A stretch of DNA of 64,000 nt from Cladobotryum mycophilum (taxonomy: Eukaryota; Ascomycota; Sordariomycetes; Hypocreales; Hypocreaceae). The stretch's first letter is position 1, and every line of letters begins with the position of its first letter. Shown piece by piece: positions 34,788 to 47,611 of the stretch. The stretch lies in NCBI GenBank assembly GCA_036429605.1, contig CM071591.1, forward strand, positions 4,464,001 through 4,528,000. Direction: 5' to 3'. The position numbers and the translations under genes were made by a program. The notes beneath the pieces were generated by a model. That model did no database searches and was not told where the DNA came from. It saw only the letters and a program-made list of their open reading frames with translations.

Positions 34788-37025
34788 ATAAGAGAAAGGG
34801 AATCCAGAATCGACCTCTACAGTCCAAGGGATGAAAGTACAGCGGCTCGACAGTTGGTGACATCATATACGGAGTATGAAAATAATGCTTTTACAAAAAA
34901 AAATTATTATTTAATCATTTGTATGTAAGATGGTTTGTTCATCAGTCAATCATCAAGCTTCGGGCCTTGATTGGTATCACTTGGCATCCGTTCGCTACAC
35001 CATGAGATCCAGGTATGGCTACGAGACTTAACAGAGTGACTGGTCATTCAACTTCTTCCGTCGGACCGACAGTTACAATACAGAGGAGATACTTGAAAGA
35101 AGTAAACAAAAATTAAAACATCATCTCGTTTCCTCTCCCCATGATGTCAACTGACTCAAACATATGAAACAATTTTCCATTAAAAACGCCCTGTAAGATA
35201 CAACACCGACCTCCCAAATCCACATCAAATCACCGTCCTACCCATGGCCGCCAAGATGATTGCCTGCTCTCCTGCTCTCCTCTCTTCCCTCCCTCTCTAG
35301 CATTTCCCATCCCTTTCCCCAGCCCGCGACGTGCGCCCGCAAACTGCCCCCTCTTACCCCCCGTTTCAGAAGAAAAAAACACTCCGAACGCCTTACCATC
35401 TGAAACCCCCTCCCCCATCAAATCATCGGGCACGGCTGAAATAACGGGTTCGTACATATGCAAAAAAAAATCTAAGATTATCTCCTACGTCATCAATCTC
35501 GTTCCAATCTCGCATTAGAAGAAAATGGAGCCACAAGTGGGACCAGGAGAAGAAACTTTACTCTTTGAGAAAAAAATAGGCAAGGTGGGAAACTGGCATA
35601 CTCGCGCAAGAACAATAGGACGGAAGCCTCTGGTATTGTTGGGACGTCGGAATATCATGGCAAGGAAATAAAACATGGCCAATTGCTGTCCGTGTGATTG
35701 CCGTCCATGAGCTCCAGTTAGAGTTTTGTACAGGCGTAGATTTTTATCATGGAAATTGAAGAACCGCCATGATGGATGGCACCGATAATCTTCACCATCG
35801 GACAAGCCGCCGGGGAAAATCCATGTCCAGCTCCGGAGTCGAAACACGCAGTACATCATCATCCTTACCTTGATGGTATTTGTTTTTTTCTTCATCCGGG
35901 CTTCGAGTGAGTGTCAATGAGGCTTGATACCGACTGCCAAGTCCATATCACCCAGGACCATGAGTAAAAAGCAACAGCATGTATTTACGGCCGACAGTTC
36001 CGAATGTTGGCATCCAGTGGAATCCAGGGAGTGTACCGATAGCTCACCCATGAGAAGAGAGGAAAAAGAAAAGTGCAATCCAGGTTTGATGTCTCAAAAG
36101 GACTGTTTCCAAGTGGCCAGAGAGGGAGCTGTCAAGTCAAACAAGCAAGGTTAAAGACATGCATCCATGGCAATGATCCTGGGTTGTGAAAAAGCAAAAA
36201 AAGCAGAAACGAATGTGAACGGGAGAAAACATCCTTTCAACAGGTTATAGTTATTATATACAAACCATAAAACTTACCTTGCTGCCCGGAGTTGCGACCT
36301 CGCTACTCTATTAAAAAAAGAAACCAGTGGCAATGTCAGACGAAATTGCCAAGCTGGTTGAGGAGCATAGCCATAGACAAGGAAAACCAATATCCGGACA
36401 AGTGCAAGAAAACTCCATCCACAGTCGACCCGGGGCAGCAAGGTTGTAAGACAGATAGTCCACCGCCCATGACAAAAGCACATAAAAAAATAAACACGCT
36501 CCCTCTTTTCCCACCATGCGCCAAGAGACTAGATATATCAAACCTATGCGACGTTATTTCGTCCGAGCTGCAATCGCAGCCGGCAGCATCAAACTCAAAT
36601 TGATCCATCCACACAAAATGCAATATTGTCAAATTCTGCAAACAATGGTATGCGCAACTTTAAAATCAAGTACTCCAAAAATAATCGGCAAATAATGTAG
36701 AGAACCGATATTGATGCGTCCAGAGGATTTCGATCCAAGGTCCTGGGGAAGAAATTGACATTGTAGTTGTAAGAGACAGCCATCCAGTAAGAGTTCCGCG
36801 AGGGGGTTGGGGGGCGCGAGATTGCCAAGTCCAAATGGAAATCACCAGAAGCAATCCTCGGATGTCATCCTCGGAGCAGAAGGGTATGCAAAAGACACCA
36901 AATCCGGGATAGTCGAAATCCCATCAGGATTTGAGCGATTATATCAAGAAATCAACGCAAGCTCACGAGACAATCAACTCGTGAGTGTCTATAAGACATT
37001 GGTCAAGGCCTTGCAAACAAAAGCA
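34788..37025. other. Gene-free interval between convergent genes
   Basis: Separates the plus-strand hypothetical gene from the 3' end of the minus-strand RfeG-like gene. An A9 and T-rich stretch sits at 34886-34920, shortly after the first stop, and may be part of its 3' region. No ORF with recognisable character is present. Confidence 0.5.
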
Positions 37026-38372
37026 TTATCGACGAGGAGGCCGGTGATGTCTGTCGGTTTCCCGGTCACTAAGGCGGTTACTTGATTCTCGGGGAGGTGT
37101 TTGACTCTCCGAGGGGGTGGCAGAAGTGCGTGCTGGGGCAGGTGTTTCTTCATAGCCTTGAGCGGGATAGCCTTGTGGCGGTTGAGTTGTTTGGCCTGCT
37201 GGAGAAGCTACAAAATCAGACAGGGAGTTCACATCGGATGAAGAGTTGGGATAGTCGCTTGAGCTGGGAGACGCACCTCGACCGAAGAAAGGATCCTGAG
37301 GCTGCATGGCGTACGCAGAGGTGCCAGTAGGAGCCTGGCTAGGATACTGATAATTAGGAGCAGGATATCCAGCCAATGGAGGTGGTCCTGTGGCGTAGAT
37401 TGGCTGCAGGGGGGCCGCAACGTTGGATCCAGCGCGACTGCCAGCATAGGGATCGTTAGGATAATTCCTTGGTGGCATGTTTGCTCCAGTTGAGACATAC
37501 GGTTGATCCGGGCCCTGATATCCCTGGTTCATCATAGGACCGCCCTGGGGGCCGGGGGCATACCCAGCACCTTGAGGGCCAGGTGACTGCTGAGGTTGCT
37601 GGTAGCCACCGCCGCCGCCGCCGCCGCCATACGCACCACCACTGGGGGGAGCGTAGCCCTGCTGCTGTGGCTGGTAGGCGCCTGCAGCACCTGTGTATCC
37701 TGGGGCACCAGTTCCTGGATACCGAGGTTGTTGTTCATATTGGGCATCACGAGCATAGGGATCTTCTCGATAAGGGGGGTCAGTGGGGCCATGATGCTGT
37801 CGGGACTGGTGAGTTTCAGAGTAGCGGTATTGCACTGTATTCGGGTCAGAAGTCAGTTGTCTCGGAGCGCCGTATGGAGCGTCTGTCGAGGCAAAGATAC
37901 CTCCGCTGCGCGACGTTTGCGCGCGTCGCTCCCTGTCCCAGCGAGCCGAGTCGGCTTTGAGGTCTTCAATCATGGCCTAGACAGGAATTGCGTTTTTAGT
38001 ACATGGTCCGAACGAGCGCATATTGGGAGAGCCCGAATGAGGAGCTGGGGTGTGAGGAATGCTCACGGTTGTTAGGTTTCTGTAGGCGGTGATGTAGTAG
38101 CCTTGAACAGGCTGGCCGGTTTGAGGGTTCTATTGCCAGCCATTGTCAGTCAAATATTTCGATTTCAGACGCAAGAAAGCAGCGCAGGTTTGGGTCGCGG
38201 AGATGGGATGCTTCTGGATAATAACGATTCATACCTCATAATGGCCAGGTCGCACCAGAGCATCATTGCCCAGATAACGGCAGATGTCGGCGGAGATGAC
38301 TTCGCGGTCAATTCCATCGCGGGGGACGAAATACTCGTTCTGTCGGGTGGTGGTAGCAGTGGGCCGCGACAT
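37026..38372 (-). CDS. RfeG-type transcription-factor-like protein
   Basis: Three exons (38372-38235, 38129-38067, 37976-37026) join in phase 0 to 383 residues. The first ~85 residues are conserved in filamentous fungi (NEYFVPRDGIDREVI, DICRYLGNDALVRPG, GYYITAYRNLT, MIEDLKADSARW) and correspond to proteins annotated as transcription factor RfeG. The remainder is a low-complexity Pro/Gln/Gly/Tyr-rich tail including a glycine run of nine residues encoded by (GCC)n on the plus strand near 37605-37628, and ends in a basic RPPRR. RfeG was named from Aspergillus repressor-activator work, but its direct targets are not well established. The leader just upstream of the ATG contains tandem CTTGT pentamers. 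Identity is strong at the N terminus; regulatory role is by family name only. Confidence 0.85.
37605..37628 (-). repeat. Coding (GGC/GGN)n repeat giving a Gly run
   Basis: CCGCCGCCG units on the plus strand encode consecutive Gly in the low-complexity tail of the RfeG-like protein. They remain in frame. Confidence 0.85.
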
Positions 38373-38422
38373 GGTTGCTTGAAGCAAGAAGCAACAAGAG
38401 AGATAGATGAGCGAGTTATTTC

Positions 38423-38450
38423 GACAAGACAAGACAAGACAAGACAAGAC
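38423..38450 (-). repeat. (AAGAC)5-type pentanucleotide repeat in the RfeG-like leader
   Basis: GACAA units repeat over 28 nt, 51 bases upstream of the start codon, so the leader RNA would carry CTTGT repeats. A shorter tract of the reverse complement occurs at 40234-40250. Confidence 0.85.
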
Positions 38451-39313
38451 TGATAGAGGAGGAGAGAAGAGAAGCGGAGATGGAACTCTAGTCAGCCGGC
38501 TACTGAATGGTATGGGCGCAAAAGCGAAAAGCGAAAAGAGCAGCAAGCAGGTCAGGAAAGCAGCCAGCGAACAGCAAGCAAGTAGAATGAAGCAGCAGAG
38601 GCAGCAGCTAAGAATGTGCGAGCGAGGATGGAAGATGCAAAGAAGAAAAGACCAGGGGCTGGTCTGGTCCTGTCCTGTCTGCTTGGGAAGCCGGCAAGTC
38701 TCTTTTGGGGCGGCGGCGACAGCGACGAGCGGGACGTGACGCTTTTTCGAGAGTGCGAGGTGTGTGTGCGTGTGTGCGTGTGTGCGTGTGCGTGTGCCGT
38801 TGTGTGGTAGAGGTGGTGGTGGTTGCGGTTTGTGTGCGAGTGAATGTGTTGAGTGTGTGAGGAGAAAGGGAAGAAGAACTCTGCAGCAAGATGCGCGAAC
38901 TCGGGCAAAGAAGGGAAAAAAGGCGGCGGGATGGGTATGGTAGGTATGGTATGGTATGAGCTGGCCTGGCCTGGCCTGGTCTGGCGCAGAAGTCGGCTTT
39001 GGTGGGGTGGGGCTTCAGGGAATTTGTGGATGTGTGAGAAGAGTGACGAGTGATGTGATGAGTGTGAGTCCAGCAAGAGCTTGTGTGTGAGTGTGCATGT
39101 GTGTACAAATACTATGTATGTATGTGTGCGTGTTTGCACTTGTACATATGGTAAGAAGTGGTGACAGTGTGTCAATATGAGAAGAGATTGGCGACTAGTG
39201 ACTGGGTGATTTTGGTGTGGCCGGCCTCGCTGTCTGGCTGGCTGGCTGAGCTGGTCTGGCTGTGATATTGGCCGCCTGTCCCTGCTCCTTGCTCCAGTTC
39301 CATGCTTGCTGGA

Positions 39314-39340
39314 GTGTGTGTGTGTGTGTGTGTGTGTGTG
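39314..39340. repeat. (GT)n microsatellite
   Basis: About 13 uninterrupted GT units about 0.9 kb upstream of the RfeG-like ATG. Confidence 0.9.
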
Positions 39341-42300
39341 CCCTCCCCTTGTTCCGCAGTGGCAACCGCCCACTGAGAGGACCTGTAAGGGATCGGCTGG
39401 GCTTGGGCTGCCTGCTGACTTGATTGTGACTCCTCCACCTCCTGGTACTGACTGGTACGCCTAGCAACTAAGCCCCTAACACCACCTTTCTTTCTTTGTA
39501 CATACAAGTAGGTACGAATACCAAACACCTGCAGTGGATGATTGAGCACACACCCACAAAGTTGTTCTAATCTAGGTAAGGTACGGGGTTTTCCCTCCTG
39601 GCAGGTACAACAAGTAGGTAGGGTGCCCCTCTAGGCGAAATGCGTAGGTTGGGCTTCTAGCTGCCTAACGTATCCCATCACTCCCTGCGTCTTGCATATG
39701 GGGGAGGCAAAAAGGTGGTAGGCCTGGACTGTGACTGGACTAGGATTGGGATTGGGACTTGAGAGACTGTAGGTGGGCTGCCCTGATGAATGAGGGGGTC
39801 CAGTTCGCCAACGCCGCCTCACTGAGGTTGGGCTTCGCTGCACGCTGCACGCTGCCCGCACGCTCCGCAGAGTCTGCACGTCGCTACAAGGGGAGTGGAG
39901 ATGATTGGAACGGTGACCCTCTACGACCCTCTGTGACCCTCTGTGATTGACGTCGCTATTGGATGTCCATCTGGGCCACAACCAAATTTTGACACCGATA
40001 TCCTGGTTATTTTGCCCTGTCTGCCGAAATCGTGTCTTGCCTGGAATAGTATGTGCTTGTTGACCTAGGTGGTATTTTCTTTGCTTGTTTCTCTCATTCT
40101 CATGGAGCCGTTTCCACCAAAAGTAAATCCACTCTTTTTCGATCGCGTGGACGTTACAATTGATACGTATTGATAGTGTCTATCCCCCCAATCCCCTTTC
40201 ATGGATTGTGATTTTCTTCAACTTAGCGTCTTTGTCTTGTCTTGTCTTGTTTTTTCTCGCTCTTCCTCTTCCGCTTTTTGTGCTTCTTGTTTAATATTCC
40301 CTCGGCCCTTGCCGATGCACGCACACACCACCAACCAAAGAGAAGAGGAGGAGTAAAACGCACGCACGGAAAAGAAAAGAAAGGAAAAATTTGCCTCCTT
40401 CTTTCTGAAAGCCCAGACCAGTGACAGATCGGCACCAAACTGAATCAAATTGTGCCTAATGACGCAAAGATAGGGCTGGCAAGCTGGTTGGCCATTTGGT
40501 GTAGAGAGGAAAGGAGACTCTTCACAAACTAAAACCCTTTTTTGCTATTATCCAAATGAAGTGCGTTTTCCTGACCGCAGAATGTGCGTTCCACCTGCGA
40601 GATACCGCCGAGACGAAAAACCTGTTTTTGGCTTCGCAGGTGCTTGTACTCCGTACGTCGTATTGTATTACCAAAGTATTGGATGTGATTATGAAGCGAA
40701 ATTACCCAAATAATGTAAACCGAATTAAACACACTGTCTTGCAAGTTGTATAATTGCTTCTTCGGGTTTCAATGTTCCGGCTCTCGCAGATCCAAAGTCA
40801 CTCAAAGACAACTTGGTGAATCTTGGCGTGATTAATGTGGAAATTTAGCCCAACAGATAGCGCCGGATCTGTTTTGACAACGGGATTTCGTGTTCCCGCT
40901 CAGAGCCAGACGGATTTGCCGTGTGATGTTCCGAAGAGATCGTAGGGTAGCAGATTAATGAAAGTCGTCCCGACCACGGTATCTTGTCCGCAATACTACT
41001 AGGTAGTTAAATGTTCATGGAAAGGATTGCTGAGTTCCGGGTCGTTTGTAAATTGACTCATGAATCGTTTTGAGATAATCTCTGTTTTATATCAACAACA
41101 CCTCGTCGAGTCAAATGTTGCTCGACATCATTTGCAAATGTGTGTAGATCGATACTGTGCCAGACGATTTCGACATCATTACACCGGTTTCAGGTCCAAG
41201 AGGAGGGGCTACTGCTGCAGCTTTCATATTGCCTTCCAATAGCAATGGATGCTTGTTATTGCAATATCGCCGCCCGCAGCTCCGAAACGAAACCAATGCT
41301 GAAAAACCCTGGCATCGAGTCGCCTCCCTCTTCCCTCCACGAAGCGATGTGGGTTGGTTGGATTCAGCCGGTATTACATCAGCGCTGATGGCTCGCTTGG
41401 CTGGCTGGCTGGCTCATCGTTCTGCCTGCTTCTGCCTCTACCTGCCTCTGCCTGGTTGGGTTGGGTATCAATGCCTTCATGATTGGAACCCAACACGCGT
41501 CTCAAGAATGCACTACCATTTTGGCATCCCACTTGCGGCCCAAGCATTTGACCAATCAACTACCATGGCGGTTGCATGGACCCCATCCCCCAGTCATGCA
41601 ATTAATTGCCACTCTTAGCCGGTCCAACAACAAGGTAAACCAGACAAAATGGTCATGGCATTGTCCGTTGCTTTTTCTGCTTTGTCTTTTCTTTTGGCGG
41701 CATGCATCCCTTGAAGCCAAAGCCCTTTCATCCCTTTTGCTGGTGGATCCCCGCTACGATCTGGTGTCATTTCTTTGCCTCTTCCTTCACACTATCTGGG
41801 GGGCATGCCGATCGATCGAGTCTAAAACGCTGTTAGTCCACGGGACGGTACGGGAAAGGCACTTCATGGCTCCCTCCAAACATTCCACGAAGACCAGAGT
41901 CACCCCACGTCAGCTCGTGGGACCAGATACACTCCGTTTGCGAAATGACCTTCTCTTTTCCGTTGCCCTCCCAAGCTAATGCTACCACCCCCTCGGTGGA
42001 TATTGCCCTCAACCAGGAGTCACATGCAGAGGTATTATATCAAGGTTCCATCCATGACTTCTCTTGTTGATCGAATACAATGCAATGGCACCTGCAACGT
42101 TCAAATGCAAAGAGGGCATGCATTCAACCGTGGAGTGCATCAACCGGGCATTTGAAATCGCGCCTCCGCAATTAGATCTTCATGATCTATCGTCTCTATT
42201 CGTTGCCTCTAACATGTCAATGTTCAGGGCGGCATAACAATTGTCACACCGCATATCTCCGCTTTTGCTGTAGAAAATGGGCGTTGCGCAAACGCCTCCT

Positions 42301-42380
42301 ATTGGGTTCGAGCGATTTTCAGAACAACTCCGCGTGCGCGAATATCATGGTTGGTGGCCTAGAAACGATTCTTTTGCTCT

Positions 42381-44512
42381 TCACCCAAACTTGAGTTTGC
42401 TCTGCCCTTGTTCCATCTTTGAACCGCCTTTGCCGCGCTTAGAAGATGCACCTGATCCCTTCTGGAGACTGCTTCGAGAGGGAACGGGGCGGTTCTCCGC
42501 AAATGTAGATTTGACACGTTCTTCTTCTTGAAGGTCTGTAGCAAAATGCCAGTCCTCATGACTCTGTAAAGATTCGCCATTGTCGAAGCGAGCTTCACAC
42601 CTAGAACACGCAAGGAATGCCAAGGAAGAATCATTCTCCGGCTCAATGGTTTTCTTGGATAGGTCCCCGGATTCGTGTATTTCTCCGGCAGCGTCAACGT
42701 CCACTATCGTGTGATCAGGCGCAACACCAGATCCACCAACGCTTGGTGACTCTTGTTCGCTTGAACGGAAGTAGCCCCCCTGTGACCTTTTGGCAAAGAA
42801 GCGCTCAATTCCCACCTCGTCCGGCCGAGGCTTTTTTCTTGGCCTATCTGTCAGTGTTGGGCGACTATCTGGAGGCGCACTCCGCAGAGACGCAGCTTCC
42901 TCTCCCTTGACTAGGAAAGCGCCAATTCCCATATTGCCTTTGACACCATCTTCAAAGCCACCGACGCTTAGACTAAGATTTGCACAGGGCCAGACGTTCC
43001 CCTCAGAGATGATTTGATACAAGAGATCCTTGGTGAGGGAGAAGAGGACCTCCTCATCTAGCGCTTTACCGGATGGGATGGGTGCTTGCCTGCTTTTCGT
43101 TTGGCCAGCGTGGCGGTGGTGTAGATTGATTGTACGCGGCCGTCGCTTGTGTTCAAGTATCCCTTCCTCTACTAAGCGAGAGTATATGTCACCAACAAAG
43201 ATTCTGAGCCATTTGATGGCCTGCTCTGATGTGTTGATGAAAGGCCTAAACGATTTCGCAGAAAGCATGGAACGTATTTGGGTTCGCGAATTGACCTCGC
43301 TGTGATCAATACCTCTGACGGTGTTGTACACCCACAGACCTGTATCGTGACCAAGCTTCGCCTTCATCTGCTCCAACGGTACTTGAAGAAGCTCTTTCAC
43401 ACTGTCCGTATCAAATGTGGAAACAACCTGTTCACCAAGCTTGCCCCCCAAGTTGCGCATTTTGGTAATTTTCATGTCGGCAAGGAAGGCCTGCACAGCC
43501 CGGGTGCGCACGACCGTCTGACAGTTGGGCTTCTTGAAGGCAGAGCCCAACTTGCTGAGGAGCTTGTTATTCGCTATGCCGCCAGAACAAGTGTACCCCA
43601 ACTTGTTGCGGACTTGGTCCCGAATATCGCGAACAATCTCAGAACCAATCAGGATGGCCACATCGTCCCAGTCTGGGTCAAGGACTTCTTGGTCCTCATC
43701 CAAGCCGACGAGGGCATCAGCCTGCCAATCGAGAGCAACGATGGGTGGTAAGGGAAGCGCCTCGGATACATCGTCATAGGGTGGTGGGTTTGATAGCTCT
43801 GGGAACCGACGCAGCAGCTTGGAGTGAACCTGTGCCGAGAGATCAAGGAATACTTCGTCAATACTGGCCTTTTCTACTCTTTGCAAGTCACGCGGCAGTG
43901 AGTCCTTGACAACGGCCAGGATCTTTCTTGACTGTAGGCGATAGGGATCAAGGGAGACTTTGTCCGAGGCAATATTGGCAGCGGCATCGTGACGGTATGC
44001 CCACTTGTCATCTCCCTCCCTCCAAGTAGCGACATGTTGGGCAATTAGATCGGGACATAATTTTCTTGCTTCTGTGATATTGCAGTGGCGGCCAATTCCC
44101 CATTTTCTAGCGGCATAGTTTACGGCAATGAGACCTTGCCTAAACAAGGTGGTCAGCTGTGTGTCGTTGCACCTCGTTTTTCCCTTTCTTTTTTTTTTTT
44201 TTTTTTTTTGTTGCATGATTTATTTTTCTCGGCTGGCGCTCCAAGCGAAGCAAAGCAAAGCGGAACGGGTGTGGTGGGTGTGGTGTGTCATACGTACCAT
44301 TGTTGGACTGCGAGGGGTTTATCCTCGGGAATTCCTAATCTGACCATTTCACATTGTGCATAAAATGCATCGAGGTCAATGTGTGCGATCACGCGTAATG
44401 GGGTTGTGGTGCTAGAGGCGGCGAGCTGAGCAAGGTGTCGATATGTGAATTGTGAACGGCGAGAACCGCCATGAGGTGGAGATGACGCGCCGACATTCGG
44501 AGATGATGGCAT
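42381..44512 (-). CDS. RAD30: DNA polymerase eta (translesion Y-family polymerase)
   Basis: Two exons (44512-44298 and 44139-42381) join to 657 residues. The enzyme copies past UV photoproducts in the nucleus. Y-family catalytic motifs are present: IAHIDLDAFYAQCE near residue 50, AVQQWQGLIAVNY across the splice junction (TG|G), and SIDEVFLDLS with the catalytic acidic pair. A thumb/little-finger region follows, then a C-terminal UBZ-type zinc finger (CSRC...HEDWH) that binds ubiquitinated PCNA, and a final QSKLKFG resembling a PCNA-interacting tail. The 158-nt intron carries a run of about two dozen A on the coding strand. Start is taken at MPSSPNV rather than the upstream in-frame ATG at 44563, because the family begins close to the catalytic core. 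Very confident. Confidence 0.95.
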
Positions 44513-45794
44513 TGTTGAGAGGCTCAATTCTGATCTTATTGAGATGAGCAGTGATTTATGCAACCGGCACCATGATGCTATGGTATAGTTGAGGGTGATG
44601 ATGGTAAATTAAAGCAACGTATGGAAAAATTGAGTTGTGTGAAGATGACGACGATGCAAGTGAAATGAGGGAAGGTGGTGACGGGGCGACTCGAGGCAGC
44701 ACCTGCTTTGCTTGCTTGCTTGCTTTGCTCTGCTGCTTGGAAAGCCCCACCTTCGGGTCCTTCTCTTTTCCTTACAAAGCGGTGGGTTGGTCGACCATTG
44801 TACAAAAAGAAGCCACCACGAATATTGATTGAAGGGAAATCTTGGTCTTATTAATCTCCCCTTAATCAGGCATAGCTACCGTCTTTCCTGAAGCAAGAGG
44901 AGAAAAGTATCGAGCCATTGTGGGCTTTAGCCGACACATGGGTAGGCATTATGCATGTGTTATGCCCCCTAGCTTGATGCTATTCAGTTGATGTCCATAG
45001 GGGCCCGCGATGAGCTGAAGCCAAACAAAACAAAACAATCGCAGTACAAAATATGAAAACAGGAATAAAATATGGTCCCATGAAACAGGAAAGATGAGCG
45101 GGGGATCAGCATTGATGTAGCCTCCATGGGCAACCAGTCGGTCAATGCAAAATATCAGCCTCAAAGCCACGCGGATGCAAGTATCCCTCTGTCCTTCACC
45201 ATCATCTCTCACCGCTTCTAAGGACACCCATACATTGACCAGCAAGGAGTTGATTTGCTAGGGCAAGGGAAATTATTGGCTACAAGAGGAATCGTCGGAA
45301 ATCAAGAGAGACGATGGACACGAATCTGTCTGCCCAAGTCATGGAAATGCGGGTACAGTATAGTGGCATTGCCTGAGATATATAGTGATCTGAAACGCGA
45401 TGAGATGCGGCTCCCTGCCTTCAAATCGCTGCATAAATCCGATCCAGTGGAGCTGCAAATGCGGACAGTTACCGTAGGCCATGTTCAGCGCTTCACTGTT
45501 TACTGTGCCCTCTGACTATATCACAATACTCAATGAGGGTGTAATCACCACCATCTCTCACTCAGGATGTTATCCACAGTCTTGTTATCTGTATTGACTA
45601 CGTGCTAGTTTCACCAAACACATTGACGTCCCCTGATTCATAGCTAAAAGTCCACATAAATCCACAACCATCTCTCTCCATCAAAATCATCATAACATGA
45701 CCTACATAATGTCCACCAAAAGAAAAGAAAAACAACAAGCGAAGAAGAAGAGAAGTAGGGGAGACGATATCGCCACTAGCCCACGTGTCTTGAT
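44513..45794. other. RAD30 promoter and intergenic DNA
   Basis: No supported gene. TGCTTGCTTGCTT units lie at 44708-44727. The right-hand half is the 3' flank of the minus-strand gene ending at 45795. Confidence 0.5.
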
Positions 45795-46181
45795 TCAAGA
45801 GAAATCCGTGCCGATAATGCCGGTCGTGGGATTACCCATCTTCATATCATAGAGGGCGATTGCAATCTGATCCTCCAAATACATAACCTCACCCCACTTC
45901 ATGATGATATCATCATACAACTCCCGCTTCAGAATCTGCCTTCTATCATATGACACAAGCTGGCGGTTGAGCCAAACGGGTCCGTCCTCCATCAGCATGG
46001 AAATATCCAAGTGCGCCTGCTCCAATTCCTTGCAGAGACTTGCATACTCCCGCTTGATGTTCCTATCAAGACTCCTGCGACGGACTTCTTCAATGCGGTC
46101 CCTTGTAGGAAACTCGGACATTTTAAAAGTTGTCTTGAGCGGCGTGTACAAGTAGGTGGCTAGGGTATCGTTCTCGGCTGA
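45795..46181 (-). CDS. Small helical protein of unknown function, 5' exon unresolved
   Basis: An internal ATG at 46121 gives 108 residues, starting MSEFPTRDRIEEVRRRS, rich in Arg/Glu/Leu with heptad-like spacing (predicted alpha-helical), and ending GNPTTGIIGTDFS. The frame stays open upstream with coding-like residues (SAENDTLATYLYTPLK) up to 46181, where a good acceptor (CTAAC branch, then TATACAG) sits. So the true N terminus is probably in an upstream exon; a strong donor ATCAT|GTAAGT occurs about 235 bases further up. No domain recognised. Confidence 0.5.
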   Translation of the reverse strand, partial: SAENDTLATYLYTPLKTTFKMSEFPTRDRIEEVRRRSLDRNIKREYASLCKELEQAHLDISMLMEDGPVWLNRQLVSYDRRQILKRELYDDIIMKWGEVMYLEDQIAIALYDMKMGNPTTGIIGTDFS

Positions 46182-47611
46182 CTGTATACTTGTTAGATAG
46201 AGTAGGACACATATCATCTTCATCAATTCGAACCTTGGAAAGAATGCAGAGAGATTTGACGGTATCACTGACGGTTCTGACAGCTTAGATGTGTGAAAGC
46301 GAGTCCAAATCTAGACTTTAATGTCAGCCATCAACCGAAAACCTTTTTGCACTTCATACACCATTCGCCAGCTCGGGCGATTTGGCTTCGCACAAGATGT
46401 GGGAGAAACAACTTACATGATTGCGATGGCAAGAAGTATATGGAGTATATACTAGAACGCGAGTGGCAGGGAGAGTGGACGATGGATCGGACAAAGCGCT
46501 CAACAGGCAGTTGACTCCCACCAAGCAGAGTTGCCGTCGTCTGTTGGGAGAGTGGTGATGAGTGAATAGAGATGGATTTGAAGAACGCAGTCGAGAGGCC
46601 GTCTTCTTATGGGAAAAAATCGACCACCCTTGAAAAGTAAAAAGGTATGTGACTGTACGCCGTACTGATTTCCACTTTTCGTCACACAGAACGCTCATGT
46701 GAGTCGACGCCTTCCGGATTTTCCTCTTCCAGCCATACTGTTTCACATTCTGAATATCTTGTTGCGGACAGGGATGAGGAAGCAGGAAAACCTGTTTGGC
46801 ATCCGTCCCTTGCATCAACAAGGCGACTGACTTTCCCTCCCTTGCGTTCGAGATGCTGGGGTTATCGATTGGACATGTTTCAAGCAGTAGCCCGAAATGT
46901 ACGCAGCGCGCCCCTCGAGCAAGGGTTTTGATCCCCGGGGCGAATCAAACGTGCCTGGATGATGCAGACGGATCAAAATCTATCTCCCGGGCCGATGCGA
47001 GGGAGACTGGTACTGGGGGGCATGGTGCCATCTCGTCCGTCTTTTGCCGCCGCTTTCTCATTTCCGCGGCCAGACTATTTCTTTTTCCCTGATGATGCAC
47101 AGCTCTCAGCGATATCCGCTCCAATGACTGGCCAATGTCCAAGGTGAACGTGTGGATGTGGACGCGGATATTGGTTACGGTGACGGTGATAGCGGTGCAG
47201 ATGCAGTTCGCATCACATTTTACCCCTGTAGATAAGTCTAGGTACAGTGTGGACGTAATGATATGATCCAATATACGAAGTAATCTCGCCTCTTTGATTT
47301 GCCGGAAACCGAGAATGATATCCACGGATCCATGCTGCATAACCCCCTCGCGACTCACAACAAGTACATATTAGGCAATAATTATGGTGGCTACTAATCA
47401 TAAAGCAAGAAAAATAAGGAAAACTCCCCCACGCCCGGCATATTTCAGCTCAACAAGTCCCAAAAGTTCCCACTCCGCCAAGGTGATGTTCGACCCATCA
47501 TTGCCACTTCTGGCAACCGAAGTGAAGGGAGAGAGAGTATGCATGCACATACGTGGAGATATCATAATAACAAAAGGAACCAAAAAAAAAGAAACACGTG
47601 CAACTAAAACA
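46182..47611. other. Intergenic DNA
   Basis: The left end probably holds the 5' exon and promoter of the small helical protein gene; the right end is the 3' flank of the palmitoyltransferase gene. ORFs near 46.4-46.8 and 46.9-47.4 kb show no coding resemblance. Confidence 0.45.

Larger units (their letters stand above)
38373..42380. other. Gene-free interval upstream of the RfeG-like gene
   Basis: Four kilobases with no supported ORF. The first part is the leader/promoter of the RfeG-like gene and is dense in GT/GC repeats (38758-38805, 39060-39130, and (GT)n at 39314-39340). The 40.5-42.3 kb part has ORFs up to 172 codons but no family resemblance. The 3' flank of the polymerase gene adjoins 42381. 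Confidence 0.5.

Noticed and set aside
41157..41979. Overlapping plus-strand ORFs (153 and 172 codons)
   Set aside because: No recognisable domain, Trp/Cys/His-rich random composition, and no splice structure.
43278..43751. Plus-strand ORF of 157 codons
   Set aside because: Antisense to the RAD30 catalytic domain.
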